Source: Actinomycetes bacterium
GTDB lineage: Bacteria; Actinomycetota; Acidimicrobiia; Acidimicrobiales; Ilumatobacteraceae
Direction: 5' to 3'
DNA length: 51,838 nt
Assembly (NCBI GenBank): GCA_025358125.1
Contig: JANYKS010000061.1
Span: forward strand, 1-51,838
Shown here: piece after piece, positions 33,690-43,507 of the stretch
How positions within the stretch are numbered: the stretch's first letter is position 1
How the letters are laid out: every line of letters begins with the position of its first letter
Notes under the pieces: generated by a model
Seen by the model: only the letters and a program-made list of their open reading frames with translations
Told to the model about the DNA's origin: nothing
Database searches by the model: none
Made by a program: the position numbers and the translations under genes

Positions 33690-34352
33690 ATGAACATCGA
33701 GCACGCGAATCACCGCGGCCGGACGCGCTCGAGCACCACCCTCGCTGCGGTCGTTGCCGCAACTGTGTCGGTGGCACTGCTCGCGAGCTGCACCAGCGCT
33801 CGCTCCGGAACAGCGACCGCTGTGTCCTCCGGCGTCGGCGCGTCGGCGGGCGCCAGCACACTTCCGGGTGAGGCGACGACTGCGACCGCAACTTCCGCGA
33901 CCACCGCTGCGCAGACGACCACCAACCCGCCGATCACCGCCGCCACCACGACCATCGCGCCGCCGACCGCCACGACCATCCCGGCGCCGACGACCACGAC
34001 CGTCCCGCTCGTCACCGAGGGCGCCGTGGTCCTCGTCGCAAACGCGAGCAACGTGCCCGGTGGCGCCGGCAAGTTGGCGTCCGCTCTGGCAGCTGTCGGG
34101 TTCCACATGGCGCCTTCCACCAACGCCGGTGGCAACGAGGAGCGCCTCGATGTGACGAAGATCTATTTCCTACCTGGCGGTGAGGCGGTTGCGCAGTCGC
34201 TCGCGATGGTCATGGGCAGCGTTGCCGTGACTCGGATGCCGGTTCCTGCCCCGATCACCGGCGCCAACGTCAACCTGGCCGACGCAACAGTTTTGATCAT
34301 GCTCGGCACGGACCTGGCCGGGAAGAAGATTCCCGGTCTGCAAGGACGGTAG
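33690..34352 (+). CDS. LytR_C-domain lipoprotein
   Basis: 220 residues. The signal peptide has a hydrophobic core and lipobox LLASC (Cys about residue 34), followed by a 70-residue Thr/Pro/Ala linker suited to span the cell wall. The C-terminal domain (VVLVANASNVPGGAGKLASA, KIYFLPGGEAVAQSLAMVMG, ADATVLIMLGTDLAG) matches LytR_C (the LytR/CpsA/Psr C-terminal domain), here without the phosphotransferase domain. Good Shine-Dalgarno AGAGGAG before ATG. A paralogue with a TM anchor lies 400 bp downstream. Confidence 0.8.
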   Translation: MNIEHANHRGRTRSSTTLAAVVAATVSVALLASCTSARSGTATAVSSGVGASAGASTLPGEATTATATSATTAAQTTTNPPITAATTTIAPPTATTIPAPTTTTVPLVTEGAVVLVANASNVPGGAGKLASALAAVGFHMAPSTNAGGNEERLDVTKIYFLPGGEAVAQSLAMVMGSVAVTRMPVPAPITGANVNLADATVLIMLGTDLAGKKIPGLQGR

Positions 34353-34459
34353 CGAGGATCTGGAGGAGGAATCGGAGTCGATGAATCACCCATGCGGGGT
34401 GGGCGTGAGCACGGCGATCGGGGGAGGTACTTGTAACGCGGTGCACGGCCGGGCAGGCT

Positions 34460-34750
34460 GTGCGGGTGCACGAGCAGAATGAGTTGACCGAACGTGAACG
34501 CGCGCTCCTCGAATTCGAGGGACGTTGGTGGACGCTCGACGAGGCCAAGGAGACGTTGATCCGTGCGACTTTCGCATGCAGTCTCGACGACTACTATCAA
34601 GAACTCAACCGGCTGCTCGAGGTACCCGCGGCGTTCACACACGATCCTCTGGTGGTTCGCCGCCTGATTCGTCTGCGTGACAGGCGCCGCCGTGCCCGTC
34701 TCGAGGGTTCGGCGCAAGTCGACGACGCACACGGAGGAACAAACGCATGA
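34460..34750 (+). CDS. DUF3263 domain protein
   Basis: 96 residues. The DUF3263 core ERERALLEFEGRWWTLDEAK continues FACSLDDYYQELNRLLEVPA. This small actinobacterial domain looks like a diverged helix-turn-helix. In mycobacteria a DUF3263 gene (Rv0430) precedes the LytR_C gene Rv0431/virR, as it does here. GTG 34460 or GTG 34466 could start it. The stop overlaps the next ATG (ATGA), so it is coupled to the VirR-like gene. Confidence 0.82.
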   Translation: MRVHEQNELTERERALLEFEGRWWTLDEAKETLIRATFACSLDDYYQELNRLLEVPAAFTHDPLVVRRLIRLRDRRRRARLEGSAQVDDAHGGTNA

Positions 34751-35391
34751 GCAACGACCAGCCGTCACGTCGGCCGCCGGGCAAAGCCAGCGGTAATGGG
34801 GCGCCGATGGGTTCAACGATCAGCATCATCATCGCCGTCGTCGCGGTCGTGATCGGGTTCCTCATCCTGCGCAACATCAACAGCAACGACAAGCCGTCGT
34901 CGTCACCACGCGCAACGGGCACGACGACCACGGTCCCCGCCGTCGGCAACACTTCCACCACGACCTCCGCCGCGCCCGCCGCGCCCACGACCGCCCCGCT
35001 CGTGTTCGCACCCGGCAAGGTCATCGTCGCCAACGCCTCCGGTGTCGGCGGCGCAGCCGGTCAGATGACCAAGGCGCTCACGACGCTCGGCTTCACCACC
35101 GGCTCGCCGACCGATGCGACGGTCAAACTGGCGACGACGACGGTGTACTACCTGGCGGGCAGCGAGCAAGTGGCCCGCTCGATCGCCCAAACGTTCAACG
35201 ATCCCGCCGTCGTGGCGGCAGCGATGCCGACACCCGCGCCGGTCTCGGGCGCCAAACTCGCCAACGCGACCGTGGTGCTGATGCTCGGCAAGGACTACGG
35301 CGGCAAAGCGTTGCCGGCCCTGGCTCCGGCGACCAAGACCACGACCTTGCCGGCGGCAAACCTCAATCCCACCTCGACCAGCGGGGCTTGA
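34747..35391 (+). CDS. VirR-like LytR_C membrane protein
   Basis: 214 residues: short cytoplasmic Arg/Gly tail, one transmembrane helix (STISIIIAVVAVVIGFLIL), Thr/Ala/Pro linker, then LytR_C (KVIVANASGVGGAAGQMTKA, TVYYLAGSEQVARSIAQTFN, NATVVLMLGKDYGG). Architecture and coupling to DUF3263 match mycobacterial VirR (Rv0431), which influences envelope integrity and vesicle release. Orthology is inferred from synteny and layout. A low-complexity Thr/Pro tail ends the protein. Confidence 0.82.
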   Translation: MSNDQPSRRPPGKASGNGAPMGSTISIIIAVVAVVIGFLILRNINSNDKPSSSPRATGTTTTVPAVGNTSTTTSAAPAAPTTAPLVFAPGKVIVANASGVGGAAGQMTKALTTLGFTTGSPTDATVKLATTTVYYLAGSEQVARSIAQTFNDPAVVAAAMPTPAPVSGAKLANATVVLMLGKDYGGKALPALAPATKTTTLPAANLNPTSTSGA

Positions 35392-35399
35392 ACCGACAG

Positions 35400-36392
35400 C
35401 TACCTGGCGTGCTTGCGCAGCAGTTGCAGAGCGGCCTGCTCGATGCACATCTTGGTTTCATCCATCGCTCGCTCGCGACCAAATGCCCCGATGAGCGCGA
35501 CGTGCTCGATCCGTTCGGCCACCGACGGTTCGGTATCTCCGACGATTGCCGCCACGGGCTTGGATGCCCTTCTCGCCATCGCCTGAACGCCACCGACCAC
35601 CTTGCCGCGAAAGCTCTGCTCGTCGAGGAAGCCTTCACCGGTGATGACGAAGTCCGCAGCATGGACCTTGTCGTAGAGGTCGAGTTCGTCGGCGACGAGA
35701 TCGAAGCCGGGCATCAGCTTGCCGCCGAGCGCGACAAGGGCCCCGGCCAGGCCGCCCGCCGCGCCGCTGCCGGCAATGCCGCGCACGTCGATGCCGTAGT
35801 CCTGGAGGTACATCTGGGCCAACCGTTCGAGTCGGCCGATCAGCATGCTGACGTGGGCGGGTGACGCTCCCTTTTGCGGGCCGAACACCGACGCCGCATC
35901 GATGAAGGTGGTGGTCACGTCGCAAGCAACGAGCAGCTCGACGCCGCGCAACCGCTGCGGGGCGTGGATCGCCCGCAGCGCGCCGAGGCCGCCGTCGGTC
36001 GTCGCCGAGCCTCCGAGGCAGACGATGATCTTCTTGACGCCAGCGTCGAGCGCCATGTCGATCAGTTCGCCGGTGCCGGTCGTGGTGGCAGCCAGCGCGT
36101 CGTTGCCGGCAGCGCCACCTGCGAGCAGCAGGCCCGACGCGGTCGCCATCTCGATCACGGCACTGCCGCGGCTCAACCGCCACGCAGCCTCGACCGGTTC
36201 GCCGAGCGGGCCCGTGACAGTGGAAACCCTGTTCGCACCGCCGAGCACGTCGAGGGTGCCCTCGCCGCCATCGGCGACGCCGAGCTCCACACAGTCGTGA
36301 CCGAGTTGCCAACATGCATGCCCGATCGCGCGCGCGACCTCCGCCGCGCTGGCCGTCCCCCGAAATTTGTCGACAGCCGCCAAGACGCGCAT
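35400..36392 (-). CDS. Glycerate kinase
   Basis: 330-residue GckA/GlxK-type glycerate 2-kinase (ATP plus D-glycerate to phosphoglycerate). Signature features: AAVDKFRGTASAAEVARAIG start, LGVADGGEGTLDVL, VCLGGSATTDGGLGALRAI, ACDVTTTFIDAASVFGPQKG and the C-terminal VITGEGFLDEQSFRGKV. Convergent with the VirR-like gene, 8 nt apart. TAGTCT 6 nt before ATG indicates a leaderless transcript divergent from the CysO-like gene. Confidence 0.93.
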   Translation of the reverse strand: MRVLAAVDKFRGTASAAEVARAIGHACWQLGHDCVELGVADGGEGTLDVLGGANRVSTVTGPLGEPVEAAWRLSRGSAVIEMATASGLLLAGGAAGNDALAATTTGTGELIDMALDAGVKKIIVCLGGSATTDGGLGALRAIHAPQRLRGVELLVACDVTTTFIDAASVFGPQKGASPAHVSMLIGRLERLAQMYLQDYGIDVRGIAGSGAAGGLAGALVALGGKLMPGFDLVADELDLYDKVHAADFVITGEGFLDEQSFRGKVVGGVQAMARRASKPVAAIVGDTEPSVAERIEHVALIGAFGRERAMDETKMCIEQAALQLLRKHAR

Positions 36393-36398
36393 CCTCGG

Positions 36399-36456
36399 AG
36401 ACTATCGGTGGCGCCGTTTGCTACACCGTGTGGAAATACGACCAAGTCGGTAGTGT
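36399..36456. promoter_or_regulatory. Divergent leaderless promoters (glycerate kinase and CysO-like gene)
   Basis: On the minus strand TAGTCT (36399-36404) ends 6 nt before the kinase ATG. On the plus strand TAGTGT (36451-36456) ends 7 nt before the CysO-like ATG. Both -10 hexamers lie within 60 nt of each other. Confidence 0.45.
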
Positions 36457-36463
36457 TTCGGGC

Positions 36464-36739
36464 ATGGCAGTCACCGTTCGTATCCCCACAACCATGCGCC
36501 CACTGGCCGGCGGCAGCTCGTCCGTGAAGGTAGACGGCTCCACGCTGGCCGAGGTGCTGACGAACCTGAACACCGGGTTCCCCGGCTTCGACGACCGCCT
36601 TTTCGACGAGACGGGCGCACTGCGCAAGTTCGTCAACGTGTTCGTCGCCGACGACGATGTGCGCTACCTCGACGGCCTCGGGACCGTCGTGCCCGACGGT
36701 GAGACGGTGTCGATCATCCCCGCAGTCGCCGGCGGCTGA
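36464..36739 (+). CDS. cysO: MoaD/ThiS-family sulfur carrier, CysO-like
   Basis: 91-residue ubiquitin-fold sulfur carrier ending in GG. The pattern VTVRIPTTMRPLAGGSSSVK ... FVNVFVADDDVRYLDGLGTV ... VSIIPAVAGG follows mycobacterial CysO closely (RIPT-LRP-GG, RFVN-YVNDEDVR, TILPAVAGG). CysO thiocarboxylate donates sulfur to CysM for cysteine synthesis and is recycled by the Mec+ peptidase. CysM and Mec+ are not in this window. Leaderless start. The last 76 nt overlap antisense with the end of the flavoprotein gene. Confidence 0.88.
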   Translation: MAVTVRIPTTMRPLAGGSSSVKVDGSTLAEVLTNLNTGFPGFDDRLFDETGALRKFVNVFVADDDVRYLDGLGTVVPDGETVSIIPAVAGG

Positions 36740-38184
36740 TCGAGCAGCGCGAGGAACTCGCGTCGGTGCTTCGGGCCCAGCGCCGCCTCGGGCGCACGGT
36801 TGCCGCGGTCCTGCCACACCGCCAAGATGCGGCTGCTGATGTCAACGTCGGTGGCCATCGCATCCGGCGCCGACAGCAGGTTGAAACTGCGCAGGAACGC
36901 GCGCATGACCACCGCGTCGCTGCGGATCGCCGGCACGAGGCCGTCCCTGAACACCCCTCGCATGAACGTTCGCGGATCGGTGGCGTCGGCGTCGGGATCC
37001 CTGCCGGCCAGCAGCGCGGCCGCGACACGGCGCGCCTCGCCATCTTGCTCGACGGACGCGCGGTACCACGGGTAGATCTCGGCCCGCAGCGCGTGGTCGT
37101 AGGCGAGCGCCAGCGCACGCAGATCGTTGGGGTGACTGTTGACCGCGTCGGCGATGAGATCGGCGCCCCAGAACGCTGTGCTGCATCCGCGCCCGTAGAG
37201 CGGGTTCGTGCAGAGCACGGCATCACCGACCGGCAGCAACCCGAGCGCGACCGGCCCGCCATCGACCACGTACTCGCGCCAGCAGTTGAGCAGGCCGGCC
37301 ATCACGCACACGGCTTCGGTGATCGGCTCGGCGCGGCCGTCGAGCCACGGCGCCGTTGCGACGAGTTCGCGCGCGGCGGTGTCGAACACGTCGGGATCGG
37401 CGAACATCTTGCGCAGCACGCCGTCCTCGGTCGGGCACGCGAGCGTGACGCTGAACGTGCGGTTGTCACCGACGAAGACGCCGTACTTCGCGTAGCCGAG
37501 GTCGCCACCGATTGCCCCGCCGCGTGGCGGGTACTCGTGCCCGAAACGAAGCTTGTAGAACCGACTGAAGTACACGATGCCGGTGTCCTCGACCTCTTCC
37601 GGAATGGATGCCGCACCAACTGCCGCAAGCCAATCCGGCACGACACTGCGCCGACCGGCAGCGGCGATGACGAGATCGCTCGCCAGCTCGGAGCCGTTGC
37701 TCAACCGCACGCCGGTCACCAGCGGCGCGCTGCCCGAGCCGGTGGCGGCGAGTACGCCCTCGACACCGAGCCCGGTGAGGAAATGAACTCTGCCCTCGGC
37801 GAGCGCGGCCCGGCGCACGACCCACTCGAACGTCGTCCGCCGGCACGCCAGCATGACGATCTCGTCGTCGCCAGGCTCACGTTCGTAGTTCGTCATCTCC
37901 GTCGGGATGTTGTCGCCGAACCGCATCTCGGTCGCGCCCTCACCGAGCAAATCCGCGTAGATGTCGGGATAGTGGTTCGCCAAGAGGTTGCGCAGTCGTC
38001 CGAGGAACGCATGGCTGTGGCGGACCTGAGGCGCACCGCGGCGGTCCCAGCCGAACGCCTCGTCAGCCGACGTCGGCATCGGCGTGGGATCGCGCTCGAC
38101 GACGATGACCTCGTGGCCACGCCTGGCAAGCGCCAGCGCCGTTGCCAGACCGGCCACACCGCCGCCCACCACCGTCACGTCCAT
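36664..38184 (-). CDS. FAD-dependent monooxygenase/oxidoreductase
   Basis: 506 residues with an N-terminal Rossmann FAD site (VTVVGGGVAGLATALALARR, then IVVERD) and a C-terminal FAD motif (LLPVGDAVLCTNPLYGRGCS). The spacing suits the PHBH/tryptophan-halogenase-like and geranylgeranyl-reductase-like superfamily. The substrate is unknown; no partner reductase lies nearby. TAAGGT 8 nt before ATG suggests a leaderless start. The C-terminal 25 residues run antisense into the CysO-like gene, so the tail is either a real overlap or an extension caused by a lost stop. Confidence 0.8.
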   Translation of the reverse strand: MDVTVVGGGVAGLATALALARRGHEVIVVERDPTPMPTSADEAFGWDRRGAPQVRHSHAFLGRLRNLLANHYPDIYADLLGEGATEMRFGDNIPTEMTNYEREPGDDEIVMLACRRTTFEWVVRRAALAEGRVHFLTGLGVEGVLAATGSGSAPLVTGVRLSNGSELASDLVIAAAGRRSVVPDWLAAVGAASIPEEVEDTGIVYFSRFYKLRFGHEYPPRGGAIGGDLGYAKYGVFVGDNRTFSVTLACPTEDGVLRKMFADPDVFDTAARELVATAPWLDGRAEPITEAVCVMAGLLNCWREYVVDGGPVALGLLPVGDAVLCTNPLYGRGCSTAFWGADLIADAVNSHPNDLRALALAYDHALRAEIYPWYRASVEQDGEARRVAAALLAGRDPDADATDPRTFMRGVFRDGLVPAIRSDAVVMRAFLRSFNLLSAPDAMATDVDISSRILAVWQDRGNRAPEAALGPKHRREFLALLDQPPATAGMIDTVSPSGTTVPRPSR

Positions 38185-38192
38185 GGCCAGCG

Positions 38193-38198
38193 ACCTTA
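38193..38198 (-). promoter_or_regulatory. -10 hexamer of leaderless flavoprotein gene
   Basis: TAAGGT on the minus strand ends 8 nt before the ATG at 38184. Confidence 0.4.
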
Positions 38199-38350
38199 GA
38201 CGTCAGGATCGAGTCGACGCTGGCTGAAGACACTGCCGTAGGACAGCCAATGCCCGTCGCCACCGAGTGTCGGATCGACGACCAGGCCGGGCGGATGATT
38301 TCGGTCTTTATCCGGGCCGCTGGCCGCACAGAAACGCGTCTGCGGTTGTG

Positions 38351-40054
<1,704 letters not shown>

Positions 40055-40078
40055 GTTCGCTCGGTTGCCAAGTGTGCA

Positions 40079-40110
40079 CGAAGGCCCCGGGCTGTGACCC
40101 GGGGCCTTCG
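40079..40110 (+). terminator. Rho-independent terminator of groEL
   Basis: CGAAGGCCCCGGG-CTGTGA-CCCGGGGCCTTCG is a perfect 13-bp stem, followed by CCGTTTTCT. Confidence 0.92.
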
Positions 40111-40141
40111 CCGTTTTCTGACGAGTGTCCGCGTTGAATCG

Positions 40142-40192
40142 GCGAAGTACAGCTGTAGTGCACGGTGACCGTGCGGTAGAGCTGTACTTCGC
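40142..40192. repeat. Nested palindrome between convergent genes
   Basis: GCGAAGTACAGCT and AGCTGTACTTCGC form perfect 13-bp arms. Inside lies a second perfect hairpin, GCACGG-TGA-CCGTGC. It lies 54 nt after the ABC binding-protein stop on the other strand and may terminate that operon, but there is no T-tract. Confidence 0.7.
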
Positions 40193-40246
40193 GTGCGACG
40201 GCACCCGCGTGACCGTCGTCAGCGGCCTCGACCCGACGTCGATGGG

Positions 40247-41809
40247 TCAGGGGTTCTGGAGGAGGTAGTTGGAGATCAGGTCGTCCGCCTGTCTGGCGGC
40301 AGCGCTCAGCGCGGTCTGCGGGTCGCCGCCGGTGAGCACCGTCGCGACGGCGGCGGCGGTCACCTTGCGGACCTGTAGGAGCGGCCCGATGACAGGACCT
40401 TTCGAGGTCGGCCCATCCTTGGAACCGAGCAGCTGGTCGTAGGCCACCTTGAACCGGGGATCGCTCACGTACAAGCTCTTGATCGGGTCGAGGCTCAGCG
40501 CGTCCTGGCGGACTGGGATGTAACCGGTCGCGGCCGCCCAGTCGGATTGGGCCTGGGCGCTCTCGAGAAACTTGATGTAGTCCCACGCGGCCGCTGCCTT
40601 GGCATCGCCCTTGCCGGCAACGACGTACAGCGACGCGCCACCGACGAGCGCACCAGGCCCGCCGCCGGGGCCGGGCATGAAACCGACCCCGACCTGATCC
40701 TCGGTGATGCCGGGAATGATCCCGCCGCGCACGAACGCCAGGATCGGGCCGAGCGACGCCGACGTCGCGATCGTCATCGCAGCCGGTTCTGTGGCGTCGG
40801 CCAACTTCAGCAATGTGTCGGTGCCGCTGGCATTGTCGCCGACGTACACCGCACCGCCGTCGGTGACGAGTGACTTGAGGAACGTCAGCAACTGCACGCC
40901 GGCCGGGCCGTCGTACAGCACCCGTGTGGCAGGCGCGGCCCGCCCGTTCTGGTTGTCGGCATAGAACTCGCCGCCCTTGGCGAGCCATTGTTCGACATAC
41001 CATCCGCCACCGCCATCGAAGTCGCTGTCGAGCGAGATGCTGTACTTCGACGCGCCTGACGAGACGATCTGCTTGCCCACTGCGAGCAACTGCTCCAAAG
41101 TCCCCGGTGGCGAGTTGGGATCGAGACCTGCTGCAGCGAACCGGGCCTTCAGGAAGAACAGCACCGGCACGCTCATGTTGAACGGCATCGACCACTGCAC
41201 ACCCTGGGTGGCATAGGCGCCGAGCGCCTGTGGCAGGAACGGCGACAGGTCGTATTTCGAGGATTCGGCGCACGCCTGGGCCGGCACGATGCTCTTCGTG
41301 TCGATCATCTGCTGGACCATGTACTCCGGCATCTGCACCATGTCGGGGCGGGTGGCGGAGTTGCTCTGGAGGTACTTGTCGATGGTCTGGTCGTAGCCAC
41401 CCTGGAACTCGAGGTTGACGTGGACCTTGGTCTGCGAGCTGTTGTACTGGCCGGTCAGCGTCTGCAATTCGACACCGAGTTCGTTTGCGAGCCCGTGCCA
41501 GAACGTAATCTGCACCGGAGCGGAAGCAGAATTCAACGCCGCCGTGTTGCACCTCGGCAAGGTGTCGAGCAGCGCCGGCAGCGTGGTCGGCGGCGCGGTT
41601 GGGGGAATCGTCGGCACGGTCTGCCCAGGAGGCAGCGTCTCGCCGGGCAGGGTCGATACGGGGACCGTGGCAGCCGTTGTCGGCGCCGGTTTGCGCTCGA
41701 TGCCGGCGTTGGTCAGGCTCTTCCCGGAGCGGCATGACGCCGCGAGCATCCCGCCCGTAACGAGCATCGCGAGGACCACGCGGCGGCGCCCGCAACGATG
41801 TGTTCTCAT
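40247..41809 (-). CDS. Carbohydrate ABC transporter substrate-binding lipoprotein
   Basis: 520 residues. Signal peptide with lipobox MLAASC (Cys about 26), Thr/Pro linker, then a family-1 solute-binding domain (ITFWHGLANELGVELQTLTG ... GWYVEQWLAKGGEFYADN ... GVGFMPGPGGG ... GGASLYVVAGKGDAKAAAAW). The FWHG opening is close to UgpB (glycerol-3-phosphate) and related sugar binders. It ends the operon; its start overlaps the permease stop (ATGA). The ligand is not determined. Confidence 0.88.
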   Translation of the reverse strand: MRTHRCGRRRVVLAMLVTGGMLAASCRSGKSLTNAGIERKPAPTTAATVPVSTLPGETLPPGQTVPTIPPTAPPTTLPALLDTLPRCNTAALNSASAPVQITFWHGLANELGVELQTLTGQYNSSQTKVHVNLEFQGGYDQTIDKYLQSNSATRPDMVQMPEYMVQQMIDTKSIVPAQACAESSKYDLSPFLPQALGAYATQGVQWSMPFNMSVPVLFFLKARFAAAGLDPNSPPGTLEQLLAVGKQIVSSGASKYSISLDSDFDGGGGWYVEQWLAKGGEFYADNQNGRAAPATRVLYDGPAGVQLLTFLKSLVTDGGAVYVGDNASGTDTLLKLADATEPAAMTIATSASLGPILAFVRGGIIPGITEDQVGVGFMPGPGGGPGALVGGASLYVVAGKGDAKAAAAWDYIKFLESAQAQSDWAAATGYIPVRQDALSLDPIKSLYVSDPRFKVAYDQLLGSKDGPTSKGPVIGPLLQVRKVTAAAVATVLTGGDPQTALSAAARQADDLISNYLLQNP

Positions 41810-42633
41810 CCTTTCACCGCGCCCGCCGTGAGGCCGCGGATGAGCTGGCGTTGAAAGGCGATGAGCATGACGAAGATCGGCAGGGCAACGATGACGGTGC
41901 CCGCGATGACGAGGTTCGGCCTGTCGAGACTCGCCAGTTTCAACGCCTTGAGCCCGGTCTGGACCGTGTTGTAGTCGGACTTCGTCGTCACCAGCACCGG
42001 CCACAGATACGAGTTCCACGAAGTGAGGAAACTGAACAGCGCAAACGCGCCGATGGTCGGGCGCGACAGCGGGACCGCGACCTCGCCGAGGAAACCGAAA
42101 TGACCGAGACCATCCATCGACGCGGCCTCGCGCATCTCCTTGGGGATCGTGAGGAAGACCTGTCTGATCATGAAGATGCCGAACGCCGTTGCCAGGAAGG
42201 GCACGGTCAGAGCCCTGTAGCTGTTGAGCCAGTTGAGCTGTTGCATGATGTGGCGGTTGACGGTGAGCGTTGCCTCCAGCGGCACCAGCAGAGTCGCCAG
42301 GAAGATTGCGAAGACGATGGCCTTGCCGGGAAACGTCAAGAAAACGAAGGCATACGCAGCCAACACCGATGTCGCCACTTGCGCGACCGTGATCACGACG
42401 GACACCACGACCGAGTTCCACAACGCCCGCCCGAGGTTGCCCTCGCGCCACGCCTGGCGCAACGTGTCGAGCGTGACGTTCGTCGGCAGCAGCCGGTCGA
42501 TGAGCACCTTGTTGCCCGGCTTGAACGCACCGACCAGCATCACGTAGATGGGGAAGAACACGATGACCGCGGCGACCATGAGCAGCGTGTAGCGCCCGAT
42601 CCGGCGCGCTCCGGTGACCTGATCAATTGCCAT
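41806..42633 (-). CDS. Carbohydrate ABC permease (UgpE/MalG type)
   Basis: 275 residues with six helices; the EAA loop EMREAASMDGLGHFGFLGEV ... PLSRP sits between helices 4 and 5, where it meets the ATPase. Contains the family start TLLMVAAVIVFFPIYVMLVGAF. The second permease of the operon, overlapping the first by 11 nt and the binding-protein gene by 4 nt. Function: half of the membrane channel. Confidence 0.92.
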   Translation of the reverse strand: MAIDQVTGARRIGRYTLLMVAAVIVFFPIYVMLVGAFKPGNKVLIDRLLPTNVTLDTLRQAWREGNLGRALWNSVVVSVVITVAQVATSVLAAYAFVFLTFPGKAIVFAIFLATLLVPLEATLTVNRHIMQQLNWLNSYRALTVPFLATAFGIFMIRQVFLTIPKEMREAASMDGLGHFGFLGEVAVPLSRPTIGAFALFSFLTSWNSYLWPVLVTTKSDYNTVQTGLKALKLASLDRPNLVIAGTVIVALPIFVMLIAFQRQLIRGLTAGAVKG

Positions 42634-43507
42634 AGTGGACTCGCTTCTCGAGACCTCGGAATTGCACCAACGCGAGGATCAGGAGGACGAAGAACAACAA
42701 CACCGAGACCGTCGCCCTCAATCCACCATCATTGGAGGTTGCCAGGCCCTGACCGTAGGCAAGGTAGGTCAGGGTCGTGGTCTCACCCTTTGGCCCGCCC
42801 GCTGTGAGCAGATCGATCTCGCCGAACGACTGGAAAGCCCTGGTGACCAGCACGACGCTCGCGAACAGCAGGGTCGGCGAGATCATCGGCAGCGTCACGT
42901 TGGTGAACCGGGACCAGCCGTTCGCTCCATCGACGTAGGCGCTTTCGTAGAGATCTTTCGGCACGCTCTGCAGCCCGGCCGTCACGACGATGAACGTGAA
43001 ACCGAGATTGGCCCAGATCGAACTCGCCGACACCGCCCACAGCGCAAGTCCTTGCTTTTGCAACAGGCCCGGGGTCTTGGCAGATCCGCCGAGCCAGTCG
43101 GCGAGGATCCCGACACTCGGGTTGAGCAAGAAGAACCACATCACCGACGCAACGGCAACGCTTGTGGCGACTGTGCTCGAAAAGATGGTGCGGAAGATGC
43201 CGATTCCCTTGATGTGCTTGTCGGCGAGCACGGCGAGGGAGATGCCGAGCACGAGACCGATCGGCACGGTGATCAACGCGTACTTCAGGGTGACGATCAG
43301 CGAATCCTGGAATTCGTTGCTGCGGAAGGCGTCGATGTACTGATGCCACGACGTCGTACGGCACTTGCTCAGGCTTGCATCGCAGCGCTGATGGCCGTAC
43401 CACACCGCTTTGACGAGCGGATAGATGACGAACAGCGACAAGACGGCCGCCGATGGGCCGAGCATCAGCCCGGCGAGACCGAAGTCGCGCCAACGACGCT
43501 TCTTCAT
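42623..43507 (-). CDS. Carbohydrate ABC permease (UgpA/MalF type)
   Basis: 294 residues, six transmembrane segments, EAA loop LYESAYVDGANGWSRFTNVT followed by LPMISPT. The N-terminus KKRRWRDFGLAGLMLGPSAA is typical of UgpA-like permeases. A Cys-containing periplasmic loop (RCDASLSKCRTTSW) is present. It pairs with the downstream permease. Overlaps the ATPase stop by 4 nt, so all four genes form one coupled operon. Confidence 0.92.
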   Translation of the reverse strand: MKKRRWRDFGLAGLMLGPSAAVLSLFVIYPLVKAVWYGHQRCDASLSKCRTTSWHQYIDAFRSNEFQDSLIVTLKYALITVPIGLVLGISLAVLADKHIKGIGIFRTIFSSTVATSVAVASVMWFFLLNPSVGILADWLGGSAKTPGLLQKQGLALWAVSASSIWANLGFTFIVVTAGLQSVPKDLYESAYVDGANGWSRFTNVTLPMISPTLLFASVVLVTRAFQSFGEIDLLTAGGPKGETTTLTYLAYGQGLATSNDGGLRATVSVLLFFVLLILALVQFRGLEKRVHYGN

